A stretch of DNA of 42,338 nt from Oscillospiraceae bacterium (GCA_028692035.1 JAQUYD010000017.1:1-42338); one strand, 5' to 3'. Positions 31,880 to 41,093 are shown, numbered from the stretch's first letter. Program-made: numbers and translations. Notes: generated by a model not told the origin, from the letters alone.

Positions 31880-34600
31880 ATGCGTTTAACAATCGATGGA
31901 AAAACCGTGGTGATCCGGGAAGGCGCTACCATCCTCCAGGCATCCCGGTCTGCGGGCATTGAGATCCCAACCCTCTGCTATCTGGAAGGGATCAGTGATA
32001 TCGGATCGTGCAGACTGTGTATGGTAGAAGTGGAAGGAGTCGCTCCACTAGTTCCCGCCTGCAACACCAAGGCAAAAGAGGACATGGTGGTCTTCACCAA
32101 TACCCCCCGCATCATCTCCGCACGAAAGATCGCTCTGGAGCTGCTGGTATCAGAACATAACATTGACTGCTTCAGCTGCGAGGGCAACGGTAGCTGCGAG
32201 CTGCAGCGATACTGCCGGGAGTACGGTGTGGAGCGCTCCCACTACGCAGCCGGCCGCCAGGAACTGGGGCGCAAGAAGGTGGAGGACCACCCCTTCCTGT
32301 CCTATGACCCGGGCAAGTGCATACACTGTCAGCGCTGCGTCATGACCTGTGCCCACGCCACCGGCCGACACGCCATTGAGCTGGGCAAAGCGGGACCCTA
32401 TACCCTGATCCGGCCTCCCTTCGGCCCCGGCTGGGACGAATCTCTGTGCGAATCCTGCGGCAACTGTGCCCAGGCCTGTCCCACCGGTGCGTTGGTTGAG
32501 AAGCGGAAGAAGCACTACCGCATCTGGGAAGTGGAGCGGGTTCGCACCACCTGCCCCCACTGCGGGGCGGGCTGCCAGATGGACCTGCTGGTGAAAAATG
32601 GAAAAATCGTGGACTGTGAGGGAGCCGACGGCCCCGCCAACCACGGTCTGCTGTGCGTCAAGGGCCGCAGCAGCTCCTTTGACTTTGTGGACAGCCCCGA
32701 CCGGCTGCGATATCCCCTCATCAAAAACAAAGAAACCGGAGAGTTTGAGCAGGCCAGCTGGGACGAGGCTCTGGATCTTGTGGCTGAGCAGTTCACCCAT
32801 CTCCGGGACACCTACGGGGGCGACTGCCTGGCGGGCTTTGCCTGCGCCCGTTCCTGCAACGAGGACATCTATATGCTCCAGAAGATGGTGCGCACGGTGT
32901 TCCGTACCAACAACACCGACAATTGCGCCCGGGTGTGCCACGCCCCCACGGTGGCGGGCCTTGCCACCACCCTGGGCTCCGGGGCCATGACCAACACCAT
33001 CAAGGACATCACCAAGCAGTCCGATGTGATCCTTCTCATCGGCTCCAATCCCGAACACGGCCACCCCGTATTGGGTATGCAGATCCGCCAAGCCATGGAG
33101 CGGGGTTCCAAGCTTATCGTGGCCGACCCCCGGGAGATCGATCTGGCCAAAAACGCCGACATTCATCTCAAGCTCCGCCCGGGCACCAATGTGGCCTTTG
33201 CCAACGGGATGATGAACATCATCCTCACCGAGGGCCTGGAAAACAAGGAGTTCATCGCCCAGCGCACGGAGAATTTCCAGGCTCTGAAAGAGGTGGTGAT
33301 GGACTATCCACCGGAGAAGGTGGCTGAGATCTGCGGTATCGACCCGGATATGCTCCGGGAGGCCGCCCGTATGTATGCCACCGCCAACCGGGCGCCTATC
33401 ATCTACTGCCTGGGGGTCACTGAGCACCACACCGGCACCGAGGGGGTCATGTCCCTGTCCAACCTGGCCATGCTGGTGGGCAAGATCGGCCGGCCCGGTT
33501 GCGGCGTCAACCCCATCCGGGGACAGAACAATGTCCAGGGCGCCTGCGATATGGGGGCCGACCCGGCCAAGTACCCCGGCTATCAGGGCGTTTCCCAGCC
33601 GGGTATGCGGGAGAAGTTCGAGGCCGCCTGGCAGATCTCCCTGCCGGAGAAGGAGGGCGTCAAGGCCACAGACTGTTTCCCTAAGATGCTCACGGGGGAA
33701 ATCAAGGGCCTGTTCATCTTCGGTGAAGACCCCGTCCGCACCGACCCCAACACCGCCCATGTGATCCAGTGTCTGAAGAGCCTGGACTTTCTGGTGGTGG
33801 ACGATCTCTTTTTGACCGAGACGGCCAAGATGGCCGATGTGGTCCTGCCCGGCATCTCCTATGCGGAGAAGGAGGGCACCTTCACCAACACCGAGCGCCG
33901 GGTCCAGCGGGTGCGTAAGGCGGTCACCATCCAGGGGGAGGCCAGGGAGGACACCTGGATTTTTACGGAGATCATGAACCGTATGGGCTATCCCCAGCCC
34001 CACCTCACCTCCGCCCAGATTATGGACGAGGTTGCCACCCTGGTGCCCTCCTTCGGCGGCATCAGCCACGCTCGCCTGGACAGTGAGGAAGTGGCGGGCG
34101 GGGGGATCCAGTGGCCCTGCCCATCCAAGGATCACCCAGGCACGGTTATCATGCATGTGGGCAAATTCTCCCGGGGGCTGGGGTACTTCCGCCCCGCCCG
34201 GTACGAGCCCTCCTCCGAGCAGCCCGACGAGGAGTTCCCCATGGTGATGATGACCGGGCGCATCCTATACCACTACAACGCCTGTGCCATGACGGAACGG
34301 ACCTACGGCATCATGCAGATCGCCAACGACAACTTCGTGGAGGTCCATACCCAGGATGCGGAAAATTTGGGCATTGCCGACGGGGAGATCGTGGAGCTGT
34401 CCTCCCGCCGGGGGCGGATTACCGCCCGGGCCGTTGTGTCCGACAAGACCCGCCCCGGTGAGGTTTGGATGCCTTTCCACTACATGGACGGGGCCAACTG
34501 GCTGACCAACGACTCTCTGGACACCATTTCCAGTACCCCCGAATACAAGGTCTGCGCCGTCCGGCTTTCCAAGCTGCCGGACGCCCAGCCGGCTCGGTAA
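31880..34600 (+). CDS. fdhA: Formate dehydrogenase catalytic subunit, NuoG-like, cysteine form
   Basis: A 906-residue molybdopterin oxidoreductase that interconverts formate and CO2. Residues 1-75 hold a [2Fe-2S] domain (C33, C44, C47, C61). The NuoG His-Cys cluster is H93, C97, C100, C106. Two ferredoxin clusters use C147/150/153/157 and C190/193/196/200. The catalytic [4Fe-4S] cluster CPHCGAGC starts at 225. The metal ligand is Cys353 in NCARVCHAPTVAG, where many relatives have selenocysteine. The C-terminal domain (from ~770) is the molydopterin-binding barrel. There is no signal peptide, so it is cytoplasmic. AGGAGGAGG precedes the ATG. Confidence 0.95.
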   Translation: MRLTIDGKTVVIREGATILQASRSAGIEIPTLCYLEGISDIGSCRLCMVEVEGVAPLVPACNTKAKEDMVVFTNTPRIISARKIALELLVSEHNIDCFSCEGNGSCELQRYCREYGVERSHYAAGRQELGRKKVEDHPFLSYDPGKCIHCQRCVMTCAHATGRHAIELGKAGPYTLIRPPFGPGWDESLCESCGNCAQACPTGALVEKRKKHYRIWEVERVRTTCPHCGAGCQMDLLVKNGKIVDCEGADGPANHGLLCVKGRSSSFDFVDSPDRLRYPLIKNKETGEFEQASWDEALDLVAEQFTHLRDTYGGDCLAGFACARSCNEDIYMLQKMVRTVFRTNNTDNCARVCHAPTVAGLATTLGSGAMTNTIKDITKQSDVILLIGSNPEHGHPVLGMQIRQAMERGSKLIVADPREIDLAKNADIHLKLRPGTNVAFANGMMNIILTEGLENKEFIAQRTENFQALKEVVMDYPPEKVAEICGIDPDMLREAARMYATANRAPIIYCLGVTEHHTGTEGVMSLSNLAMLVGKIGRPGCGVNPIRGQNNVQGACDMGADPAKYPGYQGVSQPGMREKFEAAWQISLPEKEGVKATDCFPKMLTGEIKGLFIFGEDPVRTDPNTAHVIQCLKSLDFLVVDDLFLTETAKMADVVLPGISYAEKEGTFTNTERRVQRVRKAVTIQGEAREDTWIFTEIMNRMGYPQPHLTSAQIMDEVATLVPSFGGISHARLDSEEVAGGGIQWPCPSKDHPGTVIMHVGKFSRGLGYFRPARYEPSSEQPDEEFPMVMMTGRILYHYNACAMTERTYGIMQIANDNFVEVHTQDAENLGIADGEIVELSSRRGRITARAVVSDKTRPGEVWMPFHYMDGANWLTNDSLDTISSTPEYKVCAVRLSKLPDAQPAR

Positions 34601-34618
34601 AGGCTTGGGAGGATGGGT

Positions 34619-35326
34619 ATGGATACCGGTAACCGCTCCGTCTCCCGAAGTGTTCTCACCTACGAAAAGGGCAGCTTCTTCCCCCATCCCCGGGATTTGG
34701 CCCAGGAGACATGCTGGCAGCTCACTGTGGACGGGGAGGGGGCGGAGACCTTCTCCTGCTCCCCCTGGGACCTGGAGGAGACGGCCCTGGGCATTCTCTT
34801 CTTCAACGGCCGCATCTCCCGGGCCGGGGAGGTATCACGGCTGATCATCCGCCCGGAGCAGGGGCTCATGGAAGCAGAGCTCACCCCCCTGCCTCCTTCC
34901 CCCCGGGAAAAGGCCGTCCCCCTCGCTCTACAGGCCTCCCAGATCCTGTCGCTGGCCGCCGGTCTGGAGGCCGGCTCGGGGCTCTTCCGCCGCACCGGGG
35001 GCGTTCACAGCGCCGCTCTTGCCCGGAATGAGAAGCTGCTGATCCGCCGGGAGGATGTGAGCCGCCACGGGGTCCTGGAGAAGGTTGCGGGGGCCTGTCT
35101 GAGAGAGGCTGTCCCCATGGGCGGCACCGTGCTGGTGTTCAGTGGCCGGGTCTCCGGAGAGATCGTCCGCATGGCCGCCCTCATGGGCTGCGGCGCCATC
35201 ATCGCCCGCTCCGCCCCTACGGACCTTGCCTGCAGGGCGGCGGCGGAGGATGGGATCATTCTCATCGGTTTTGCCCGGGACGAGAGCTTCAACCTCTACA
35301 CCTGCCCCGACCAGGTCGTCCCCTGA
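34619..35326 (+). CDS. fdhD: FdhD-like sulfurtransferase lacking the usual CxxC motif
   Basis: A 235-residue FdhD homologue. FdhD moves sulfur from the cysteine desulfurase IscS to the molybdenum cofactor of formate dehydrogenase. Family landmarks are present: CSPWDLEETALGILFFNG (47-64), FRRTGGVHSAAL (123-134), REDVSRHGVLEKVAG (144-158), VFSGRVSGEIV (173-183), ARSAPTDLA (196-204) and GFARDESFNLYT. The usual CGVCG-type cysteine pair, expected just before the FxxTGG segment, is absent: residues ~86-122 hold none. The protein is also short for the family. ATG 34619 is chosen because GGGAGG ends 6 bases upstream; ATG 34613 overlaps it. It follows fdhA by 18 bases. Confidence 0.82.
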   Translation: MDTGNRSVSRSVLTYEKGSFFPHPRDLAQETCWQLTVDGEGAETFSCSPWDLEETALGILFFNGRISRAGEVSRLIIRPEQGLMEAELTPLPPSPREKAVPLALQASQILSLAAGLEAGSGLFRRTGGVHSAALARNEKLLIRREDVSRHGVLEKVAGACLREAVPMGGTVLVFSGRVSGEIVRMAALMGCGAIIARSAPTDLACRAAAEDGIILIGFARDESFNLYTCPDQVVP

Positions 35327-35527
35327 GGACGGCCTGGCCGGCCGAAAAAACTTCATACTGTTTCCGATGCCCCGCGGCCTAAAGACCCGTTCCATGGCTG
35401 CCTGGCCGGTGCTCTTTTGAGCGCCCATACCGCAGGTCCAGAAATGGCGCGGTACTCCGTATTTGAGAAAGGAAACGATCCATGCCGTGTGGAAGCCGCT
35501 GGTTTTCGCGCGTGCCTTGGCGTACCC

Positions 35528-35577
35528 AAGGATCGCTTTGACTTTCTCAAGGCGATCCTTTTTCTTATTTTTTCCCG
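35528..35577 (+). terminator. Rho-independent terminator between fdhD and the mod remnants
   Basis: AAGGATCGC (35528-35536) pairs with GCGATCCTT (35552-35560), then TTTCTTATTTTTT. It should end the fdh transcript, so the Moco genes beyond need their own promoter or read-through. The bases 35327-35527 contain no supportable gene. Confidence 0.7.
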
Positions 35578-35591
35578 GCCAGCGGGAAAAA

Positions 35592-35929
35592 AACAAGGTG
35601 GCCCTGGCTGTCCCTGCGGACAATCCCGCAAATATTAACTCCTATGAGGACCTGACAGCGGGGCTAAAGGCGGGCACCCTCCTGCTGGCCATGGGCAATT
35701 CCGATGTCCCCGTGGGACAGTATACCCAGAAAATTTTCGACTATTTCAAGCTTAGCGAGGAGGAACTGGCCGCCGCAGGCTGTATCACTTACCGCTCCAA
35801 TGTAAAGGAAGTGACCACCCAGGTGTCCGAGGAGACGGTGGACTGCGGCGTTATCTATCAGACTGACGCCTTCTCCGCCGGGCTCACCGTGGTGGACACC
35901 GCCACCGCCGAGATGTGCGGACAGGTGGT
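35592..35929 (+). pseudogene. modA: Central fragment of the molybdate-binding protein ModA
   Basis: About 110 codons match the second half of ModA, the extracellular molybdate-binding protein of the ModABC transporter: NKVALAVPADNP, LLLAMGNSDVPVGQYTQKIF and VDCGVIYQTDAFSAGL. The signal peptide and first domain are missing at the 5' side, where the frame runs into sequence containing a terminator. The natural C-terminus is also missing, because the frame passes directly into the modB start. The fragment has no start codon of its own that I can defend and should not be functional. Confidence 0.78.
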
Positions 35930-36165
35930 ATGTGTGTGGACTGGTTTCCCCTCTTCAACTCCCTGCGCATCGCAGAAATCAGTACGGGGATCATTTTCTT
36001 TGCGGGGATCTTCGCGGCCTACCACATCGCCAAAGCCCCCAGGGCCCTGAAAGGAGTGCTGGAAGTGGTCTTGACCCTGCCCCTGGTCCTTCCGTGGGGT
36101 ATCTGCTCCTGCGCCTGCTGGGGCCCAAGCGGCCCACCGCCGGGGCGGCGGAAAGGAGAGGGTAG
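35930..36165 (+). pseudogene. modB: Remnant of the molybdate permease ModB with internal deletion
   Basis: The first ~55 codons are typical of ModB (DWFPLFNSLRIAEISTG, then LKGVLEVVLTLPLVLP). The frame is then shifted by one, and the other frame continues with SVGYLLLRLLGPKRPTAG and ends at 36165. The next ~150 codons of a normal permease, including the ABC-contacting EAA loop, are absent. The original frame runs on in phase into modC. The protein could not form a channel. Confidence 0.78.
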
Positions 36166-36166
36166 G

Positions 36167-36944
36167 ATGTCTGTGTCCGTGGAAATCGAAAAGACCCTGG
36201 GCAGTTTTCACCTGGAGGTATCCTTTGCGGCCGGGGACGAGACTCTGGCCCTGCTGGGGGCCTCCGGGTGTGGGAAGAGCATGACGCTGAAATGTATTGC
36301 GGGCATCGAGCGCCCCGACCGGGGGCGCATTGTGGTCGATGGCCGGACGGTGTTCGACTCAGCTGGCGGGATTGATCTCCCGCCCCAGCAGCGCCATGTG
36401 GGGGTAGTCTTTCAAAACTACGCCCTCTTTCCCAACATGACGGTGCTTCAGAACATCCGCGCCGGAGCCCGGCGGGAGGGGGAGATGCGCCAGGTCATCC
36501 GCCGGTTTGGAAAAAGCGTCCTGCTGGTCTCCTATGACAGGGACGAGGTCTTCCATATGGCCCATTCCATCGCCGTGATGGACCAGGGCCGGGGCGGTGC
36601 TGACCGGCTGTAAAAATATCTCCCCTCTGCAGCGGCTGGAAAACGGCCGTGTCCGGGCCGCTCACTGGGGAATGGAACTGGCGGTGGACGACGACGGCCA
36701 GGCCGGTTATCTGGGGATTCGGATGCAGGACATCCGCCCTGGCGGCGGGGAAAACGTCTTTCTCTGCCAGGTGACGGAGGAGATTGAAAACCCCTTCTCT
36801 TTTACCGTTATGCTGTGCCCCTGCGGGCAGGACGGCGCCTACCCCATTGGCTGGGAAGTGGACAAGGCGACCTGGAGCCGTCTGCGCGCAGACCGGGTGG
36901 AAATCCACCTGCCCAGAACATCCATTTTGCTGTTGGAGGACTGA
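36167..36944 (+). pseudogene. modC: Decayed molybdate ABC transporter ATPase ModC
   Basis: The N-terminal part looks normal: Walker A GASGCGKSMTLKCIAG, Q-loop VFQNYALFPNMTVLQNI. Then the ABC signature (LSGGQ) and Walker B are missing: the frame jumps from ARREGEMRQ to VIRRFGKSVLLVSYDRDEVF and the H-loop region, an in-frame loss of roughly 60 codons. The frame stops at 36613. The C-terminal domain continues in another frame from about 36597 (LTGCKNISPLQRLENG to the end at 36944). Two separate losses in one gene make it inactive. Molybdate uptake must be supplied from elsewhere. Confidence 0.82.
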
Positions 36945-36946
36945 AC

Positions 36947-38161
36947 ATGGAACAAAACATCACATTTGAACGGGCGAGAGAGCTGCTTCTGGAGGTCGTC
37001 TGGCCGGTGGATTGGGAAGAGGTATCTCTCAGCCTATGTGGGGGGCGGGTGCTGGCCCAAGATCTGGCGGCCCGGGAGGATGTGCCGCTTTTTGACCGCT
37101 CGCCCTATGACGGCTTTGCCCTGCGGGGGGAGGACACCCAACTGGCTTCGCCGGAAGACCCGGTGACCCTGCGCATCCTGGAAGAGGTCCCGGCGGGATC
37201 GGTGCCCACCCGGGCGGTGGAGCCGGGGACCGCCGTGAAGGTGTTCACTGGCAGCCCCATTCCCCATGGGGCCAACGGGGTGGTCATGTTTGAGGATACC
37301 TGCTTTGACGGGGACCATGTGACCATTCGTCACCCGGTAAAGCCGGGGAGCAACATCCTCCGGGCGGGAGAGGACATCCGACAGGGGGATCTGCTGGCCG
37401 GGCGGGGTGAGGTCATCGACCCGGGTCTGGCGGGCACCCTGGCCGCCCAGGGTATCTCCGTCCCCCCGGTCTTCCGCAGGCCCAGGGTGGCACTTATCTC
37501 CACCGGCAGCGAGCTTGCCGAGGCTGAGGAGATCCCCGGTCCGGGGAAGATCCGCAACTCCAACCGGTATATGCTGGAGGCGGCCCTGACCGCCCTGGGC
37601 TGTGAGCCGGTGTATCTGGGGATTGCCGGCGACCGGGTGGATGAGATCGCCTGCCGCATCCGGGAGGGGCTGGACCGGTGCGACGCCCTTGTGACCACAG
37701 GGGGCGTGTCGGTGGGGGACTACGATGTGACCCCCGAGGCCATGACGGCGGCGGGGGCGGAGCTTCTCTTCCGGGGAGTGGAGATGAAGCCGGGAATGGC
37801 CTGCGCCTATGGGGTGCGGGCGGGTAAGCTGCTGTGCGCGCTGAGCGGGAATCCGGCCTCCGCCCTGACCAATTTCTACGCCGTGGCCATGCCTGCCCTG
37901 CGCCTGCTGGCCGGTCACCGCCGGCCCATCCCCCGGGAGATCCCGTTGACCCTGCTGAAGGGCTTCGGGAAGAAGAGCCGGAATACCCGTTTTCTCCGGG
38001 GACAACTGGTCCTGGAGGGTGGAAAGGCCTCCATGACCCTGTCCTCTGAACAGGGAAATGTGGTCATTTCCAGCGCCATCGGCTGTAATGTGATGGCCAT
38101 GATCCCGGCCGGCAGCGGACCTGTTCCCGCCGGTACCGTATTGAAAGGATTTCTGCTATGA
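36947..38161 (+). CDS. moeA: Molybdopterin molybdenumtransferase MoeA
   Basis: A 404-residue enzyme that inserts molybdate into adenylated molybdopterin. Domain order is normal: MoeA N-terminal domain (VPLFDRSPYDGFALRGED; VFTGSPIPHGANGVVM), the MoCF domain from ~180 (VALISTGSEL; VTTGGVSVGDYDVT; MKPGMACAYG; ALSGNPASAL) and a C-terminal barrel (~330-404). GGAGG lies 8 bases before the ATG at 36947. It starts directly after the modC remnant and overlaps the next gene by 4 bases (ATGA). Key MoCF glycines and aspartates are present, so it looks functional, unlike its mod neighbours. Confidence 0.94.
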   Translation: MEQNITFERARELLLEVVWPVDWEEVSLSLCGGRVLAQDLAAREDVPLFDRSPYDGFALRGEDTQLASPEDPVTLRILEEVPAGSVPTRAVEPGTAVKVFTGSPIPHGANGVVMFEDTCFDGDHVTIRHPVKPGSNILRAGEDIRQGDLLAGRGEVIDPGLAGTLAAQGISVPPVFRRPRVALISTGSELAEAEEIPGPGKIRNSNRYMLEAALTALGCEPVYLGIAGDRVDEIACRIREGLDRCDALVTTGGVSVGDYDVTPEAMTAAGAELLFRGVEMKPGMACAYGVRAGKLLCALSGNPASALTNFYAVAMPALRLLAGHRRPIPREIPLTLLKGFGKKSRNTRFLRGQLVLEGGKASMTLSSEQGNVVISSAIGCNVMAMIPAGSGPVPAGTVLKGFLL

Positions 38162-39174
38162 GAAAAGTCATAGTTGAGGATGCCATTGGTATGCAACTGT
38201 GCCATGATATCACCGCCATGTATGACGGCTTCAAGGGGGCGGCCTTTAAACGGGGACACCGCATCCGCCCCGAGGACATCCCCGCCCTGCTGGACTGCGG
38301 CAAGCGCACGGTGTTCGTGTGGGAGGAGACGGCCGGAGAGATCCATGAAGAGGATGCCGCCCTGCGTCTGGCGGCCATGTCCAAGCTGGACAACGCCCAC
38401 TATACCGGGCCCAGCGAAGGGAAAATGCTGCTGATTGCCGACGAGGGGGGTATGTTGCGGGTGGATACGGAACTGCTCAGGGAAATCAATTCCATCGGAG
38501 ACATTACCATCGCCACCATGCCTGACCACTATCCGGTGGAGAAGGGGGCGCGGCTGGCGTCCATGCGCATCGTGCCTCTGGTGACCAAAGAGGAGCAGAT
38601 CGTCCGGGCGGAGGAACTTTGCCGGGGCAGGACACTTTTAAGCCTGCGCCCCTATCAGCAAAAGAAAATCGGCGTCATCGTCACGGGCAGTGAGGTCTAC
38701 CATGGCAGGATCAAGGATAAGTTTGAGCCGGTTGTACGCCAGAAAATGAAGGCATATCCCGCAGAGATCCTGGGCGTGACATTGTGCGACGACGACCTGG
38801 ACATGATTGCAGCCGCTGGCGAGAGCTATCGGAACATGGGAGCGGATCTGCTGATTTTTACGGGGGGTATGTCGGTGGACCCCGACGACTTGACGCCCGG
38901 CGCCATATGCAAGCTTGGGGCGGAGATTGTCAGTCACGGTGTTCCGGCGCAGCCGGGCAATATGACCCTGGTGGCCTATCTGGGAGAGACGGCGATCCTT
39001 GGGGTTCCTGGGGCGGCCATCAGCCTGCCCACCACCATGTTCGATGTGCTGCTGCCCCAGATATTTACCGGAGAGAAGCTGACCAGGGAAGATCTGGTCA
39101 GATTGGGAGACGGGGGACTGTGCCAGCTGTGTAAGAATTGCCGCTGGCCCAACTGTACATTTGGAAGGTACTGA
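38158..39174 (+). CDS. Second molybdopterin-binding (MoCF-domain) protein
   Basis: A 338-residue protein of the MoeA-related group without the MoeA N-terminal fold. Residues 1-165 are an unassigned domain. The MoCF domain begins at KKIGVIVTGSEVYHG (~169) and has LLIFTGGMSVDPDDLTPGAI and AILGVPGAAISLPTTMFDVLLP. The C-terminus has a cysteine cluster, CQLCKNCRWPNC, a likely metal or iron-sulfur site. In clostridia such proteins lie with formate dehydrogenase and xanthine dehydrogenase maturation genes, but the exact step is not known to me. The start overlaps the moeA stop (ATGA), and moaA follows after 1 base. Confidence 0.8.
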   Translation: MRKVIVEDAIGMQLCHDITAMYDGFKGAAFKRGHRIRPEDIPALLDCGKRTVFVWEETAGEIHEEDAALRLAAMSKLDNAHYTGPSEGKMLLIADEGGMLRVDTELLREINSIGDITIATMPDHYPVEKGARLASMRIVPLVTKEEQIVRAEELCRGRTLLSLRPYQQKKIGVIVTGSEVYHGRIKDKFEPVVRQKMKAYPAEILGVTLCDDDLDMIAAAGESYRNMGADLLIFTGGMSVDPDDLTPGAICKLGAEIVSHGVPAQPGNMTLVAYLGETAILGVPGAAISLPTTMFDVLLPQIFTGEKLTREDLVRLGDGGLCQLCKNCRWPNCTFGRY

Positions 39175-39175
39175 G

Positions 39176-40129
39176 ATGAAGGATATATACGGAAGACAGA
39201 TCAACTATCTTCGTCTGTCGGTGACCGAGCTGTGCAACCTGCGCTGCCGGTACTGTATGCCCGAGGATGGGATCTGTAAAAAGCGCCATGAGGAGATGCT
39301 GACAGAAGAAGAGATGGTCATGGCTGTAGAGGCGGCGGCTTCCCTGGGAATCAGCAAGCTGCGTATTACCGGTGGCGAACCGCTGGTGAAGAAGAATATC
39401 CTCTCCATCTGTAAGAATGTAAGCGGGGTAGAGGGTATCCGTGAGGTCTGCATTACCACAAACGGCACATTGCTACCGCAGCTGGCAAAGCCCCTGCGGG
39501 AAGCCGGCATCCGCCGGGTCAACATCAGCCTTGATACGCTGGATCAAAGCAAATATGCCTATATCACCAGAAGAGACAGCTTGGGGCGGGCAATTGCCGG
39601 AATCGAGAGCGCCGTAAACGCCGGGTTTGAGCAGGTGAAGATCAATTCTGTTCTGATCGGGGGTTTTAATGACGACGAGATCGTGGCGCTGGCCGAACTG
39701 ACAATGAAGTACCCTGTGGATGTGCGTTTTATCGAGCTGATGCCCATGTATGACGGGGGTGAGTTGGGGCAGCGGGCCATGGTCAACAACCAAGTGGTGC
39801 TGGAAAGGCTGCCCCAGCTGGAAAAAACAGATGGGGACGGCGGCGTGGCACAGCTCTACCGTCTGCCGGGAGCCAAGGGAAACATTGGCCTGATCAGCCC
39901 GGTCAGTCATCTGTTTTGTTCAGAGTGCAACCGCATCCGGCTCACGGCCGACGGAAAGCTGAAGCCCTGTCTCCATTCCAATACCGAGTACAATATCAAG
40001 GGACTGGGCTACGAGGCCATGGTGGAGCAGTTCCGGAAGACGATCACGGGAAAGCCGGCCCGCCATGACGAGCTCAGCGCGAAAAATTCCAGCGGAGCGG
40101 GGCGGAATATGAACGCCATCGGGGGGTAA
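39176..40129 (+). CDS. moaA: GTP 3',8-cyclase MoaA
   Basis: A 317-residue radical SAM enzyme that starts molybdopterin synthesis from GTP. The radical SAM cysteines are in CNLRCRYCMP (~residues 19-28). ITGGEPL and NISLDTLD are typical. The second cluster is CSECNRIRLTADGKLKPCL near residue 250-270. The family's C-terminal double glycine is present (AIGG); this tail enters the active site. ATG 39176 is chosen because GGAAGG precedes it and the longer frame starts inside the previous gene. The partner MoaC follows as part of a fusion gene 1 base later. Confidence 0.95.
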   Translation: MKDIYGRQINYLRLSVTELCNLRCRYCMPEDGICKKRHEEMLTEEEMVMAVEAAASLGISKLRITGGEPLVKKNILSICKNVSGVEGIREVCITTNGTLLPQLAKPLREAGIRRVNISLDTLDQSKYAYITRRDSLGRAIAGIESAVNAGFEQVKINSVLIGGFNDDEIVALAELTMKYPVDVRFIELMPMYDGGELGQRAMVNNQVVLERLPQLEKTDGDGGVAQLYRLPGAKGNIGLISPVSHLFCSECNRIRLTADGKLKPCLHSNTEYNIKGLGYEAMVEQFRKTITGKPARHDELSAKNSSGAGRNMNAIGG

Positions 40130-40130
40130 C

Positions 40131-41093
40131 ATGAAAGAGATTCCCACTATAGGCTTTGCCGCCTATTCCGGAACCGGAAAGACCACGCTGATGGAGAAGC
40201 TGGTCCGGTGTCTGAAGAAAAAGGGACTGAGGACAGCGGTCATTAAACACGACGGCCACTCTTTTGAGATCGACCGGGAGGGGAAGGATTCCTGGCGCTA
40301 TACCCAGGCGGGGGCGGAGATCTCCATCATTTCCTCGGCTGAGAAAACTGCGCTGGTGGAGCGGCGGGAGTTGAGCTTTGAACAGATTTTGGCGCTGATC
40401 CATGATGTGGATCTGATTCTGGTGGAGGGATATAAAAATGGTTCCTTCCCCCAGATTGGCCTGTCCCGGGCCGCCGTGGGAAAAGGGTTTCCACACGATG
40501 TCAGCCGCTATGTGGCCATTGTGACCGATGAGGAGATGGAATGTCCCTGTCCCAAATTTGGCTTTGACGATATTGAGGAGATCGTGGAATTTATGATCAA
40601 GAATATGGAAGACTTTACCCACTTTAATCATCAGGGGCGGGCAAGGATGGTAAATGTGGATGAAAAGCCGGAAAGCCGCCGCACTGCCGTCGCCGCCGCC
40701 AGAGTGCTGGTCAACAGGGAGACCTTTGAACTGATCCGCAGCGGCGGTGTGAAAAAGGGCGATGTGCTGACCGTGGCGCAGATCGCAGGGGTCATGGGGG
40801 CCAAACGGACCGCAGAGCTGATCCCTATGTGCCATCCGGTTCTGATAGACGGGGTGGATCTGGATCTGCGTCTGAATGAGAGCAGCTGCTGCGTTGAAAT
40901 TCGGGCCAGCGTCACCTGCAGCGGAAAGACGGGGGTGGAGATGGAAGCCCTTACCGCGGCCAGCACCGCCGCGCTGACCATTTATGATATGTGCAAGGCG
41001 GTTCAGCGGGATATCGTCATCAGCGACATTCGGCTTCTGGAAAAGACCGGGGGCGTTCACGGCGACTACCACAGAAAGGACGAGGAGCAATGA
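40131..41093 (+). CDS. MobB-MoaC fusion protein
   Basis: A 320-residue two-domain protein. Residues 1-160 are MobB, a P-loop GTPase that assists guanine dinucleotide cofactor formation (Walker A AYSGTGKTTLM; VIKHDGHSFEID; LILVEGYKNGSFPQI). Residues ~165-320 are MoaC, cyclic pyranopterin monophosphate synthase (MVNVDEKPESRRTAVAAARV; TAELIPMCHPVLIDGVD; KTGVEMEALTAASTAALTIYDM; ending KTGGVHGDY). MoaC residues expected for catalysis (Asp, Lys, His in those segments) are present. The fusion joins an early and a late step of the same pathway. The start follows moaA by 1 base and the stop overlaps the next gene (ATGA). Confidence 0.93.
   Translation: MKEIPTIGFAAYSGTGKTTLMEKLVRCLKKKGLRTAVIKHDGHSFEIDREGKDSWRYTQAGAEISIISSAEKTALVERRELSFEQILALIHDVDLILVEGYKNGSFPQIGLSRAAVGKGFPHDVSRYVAIVTDEEMECPCPKFGFDDIEEIVEFMIKNMEDFTHFNHQGRARMVNVDEKPESRRTAVAAARVLVNRETFELIRSGGVKKGDVLTVAQIAGVMGAKRTAELIPMCHPVLIDGVDLDLRLNESSCCVEIRASVTCSGKTGVEMEALTAASTAALTIYDMCKAVQRDIVISDIRLLEKTGGVHGDYHRKDEEQ

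Noticed and set aside
32930-32945. Possible selenocysteine codon in the formate dehydrogenase
   Set aside because: The metal-ligand position in NCARVCHAP is an ordinary cysteine codon and no in-frame TGA exists, so no Sec insertion is needed.
32150-34156. 668-residue minus-strand frame opposite fdhA
   Set aside because: It is rich in Gly, Val, His and Leu with no domain and lies wholly opposite a clear enzyme gene. Long antisense frames are expected in GC-rich coding DNA.
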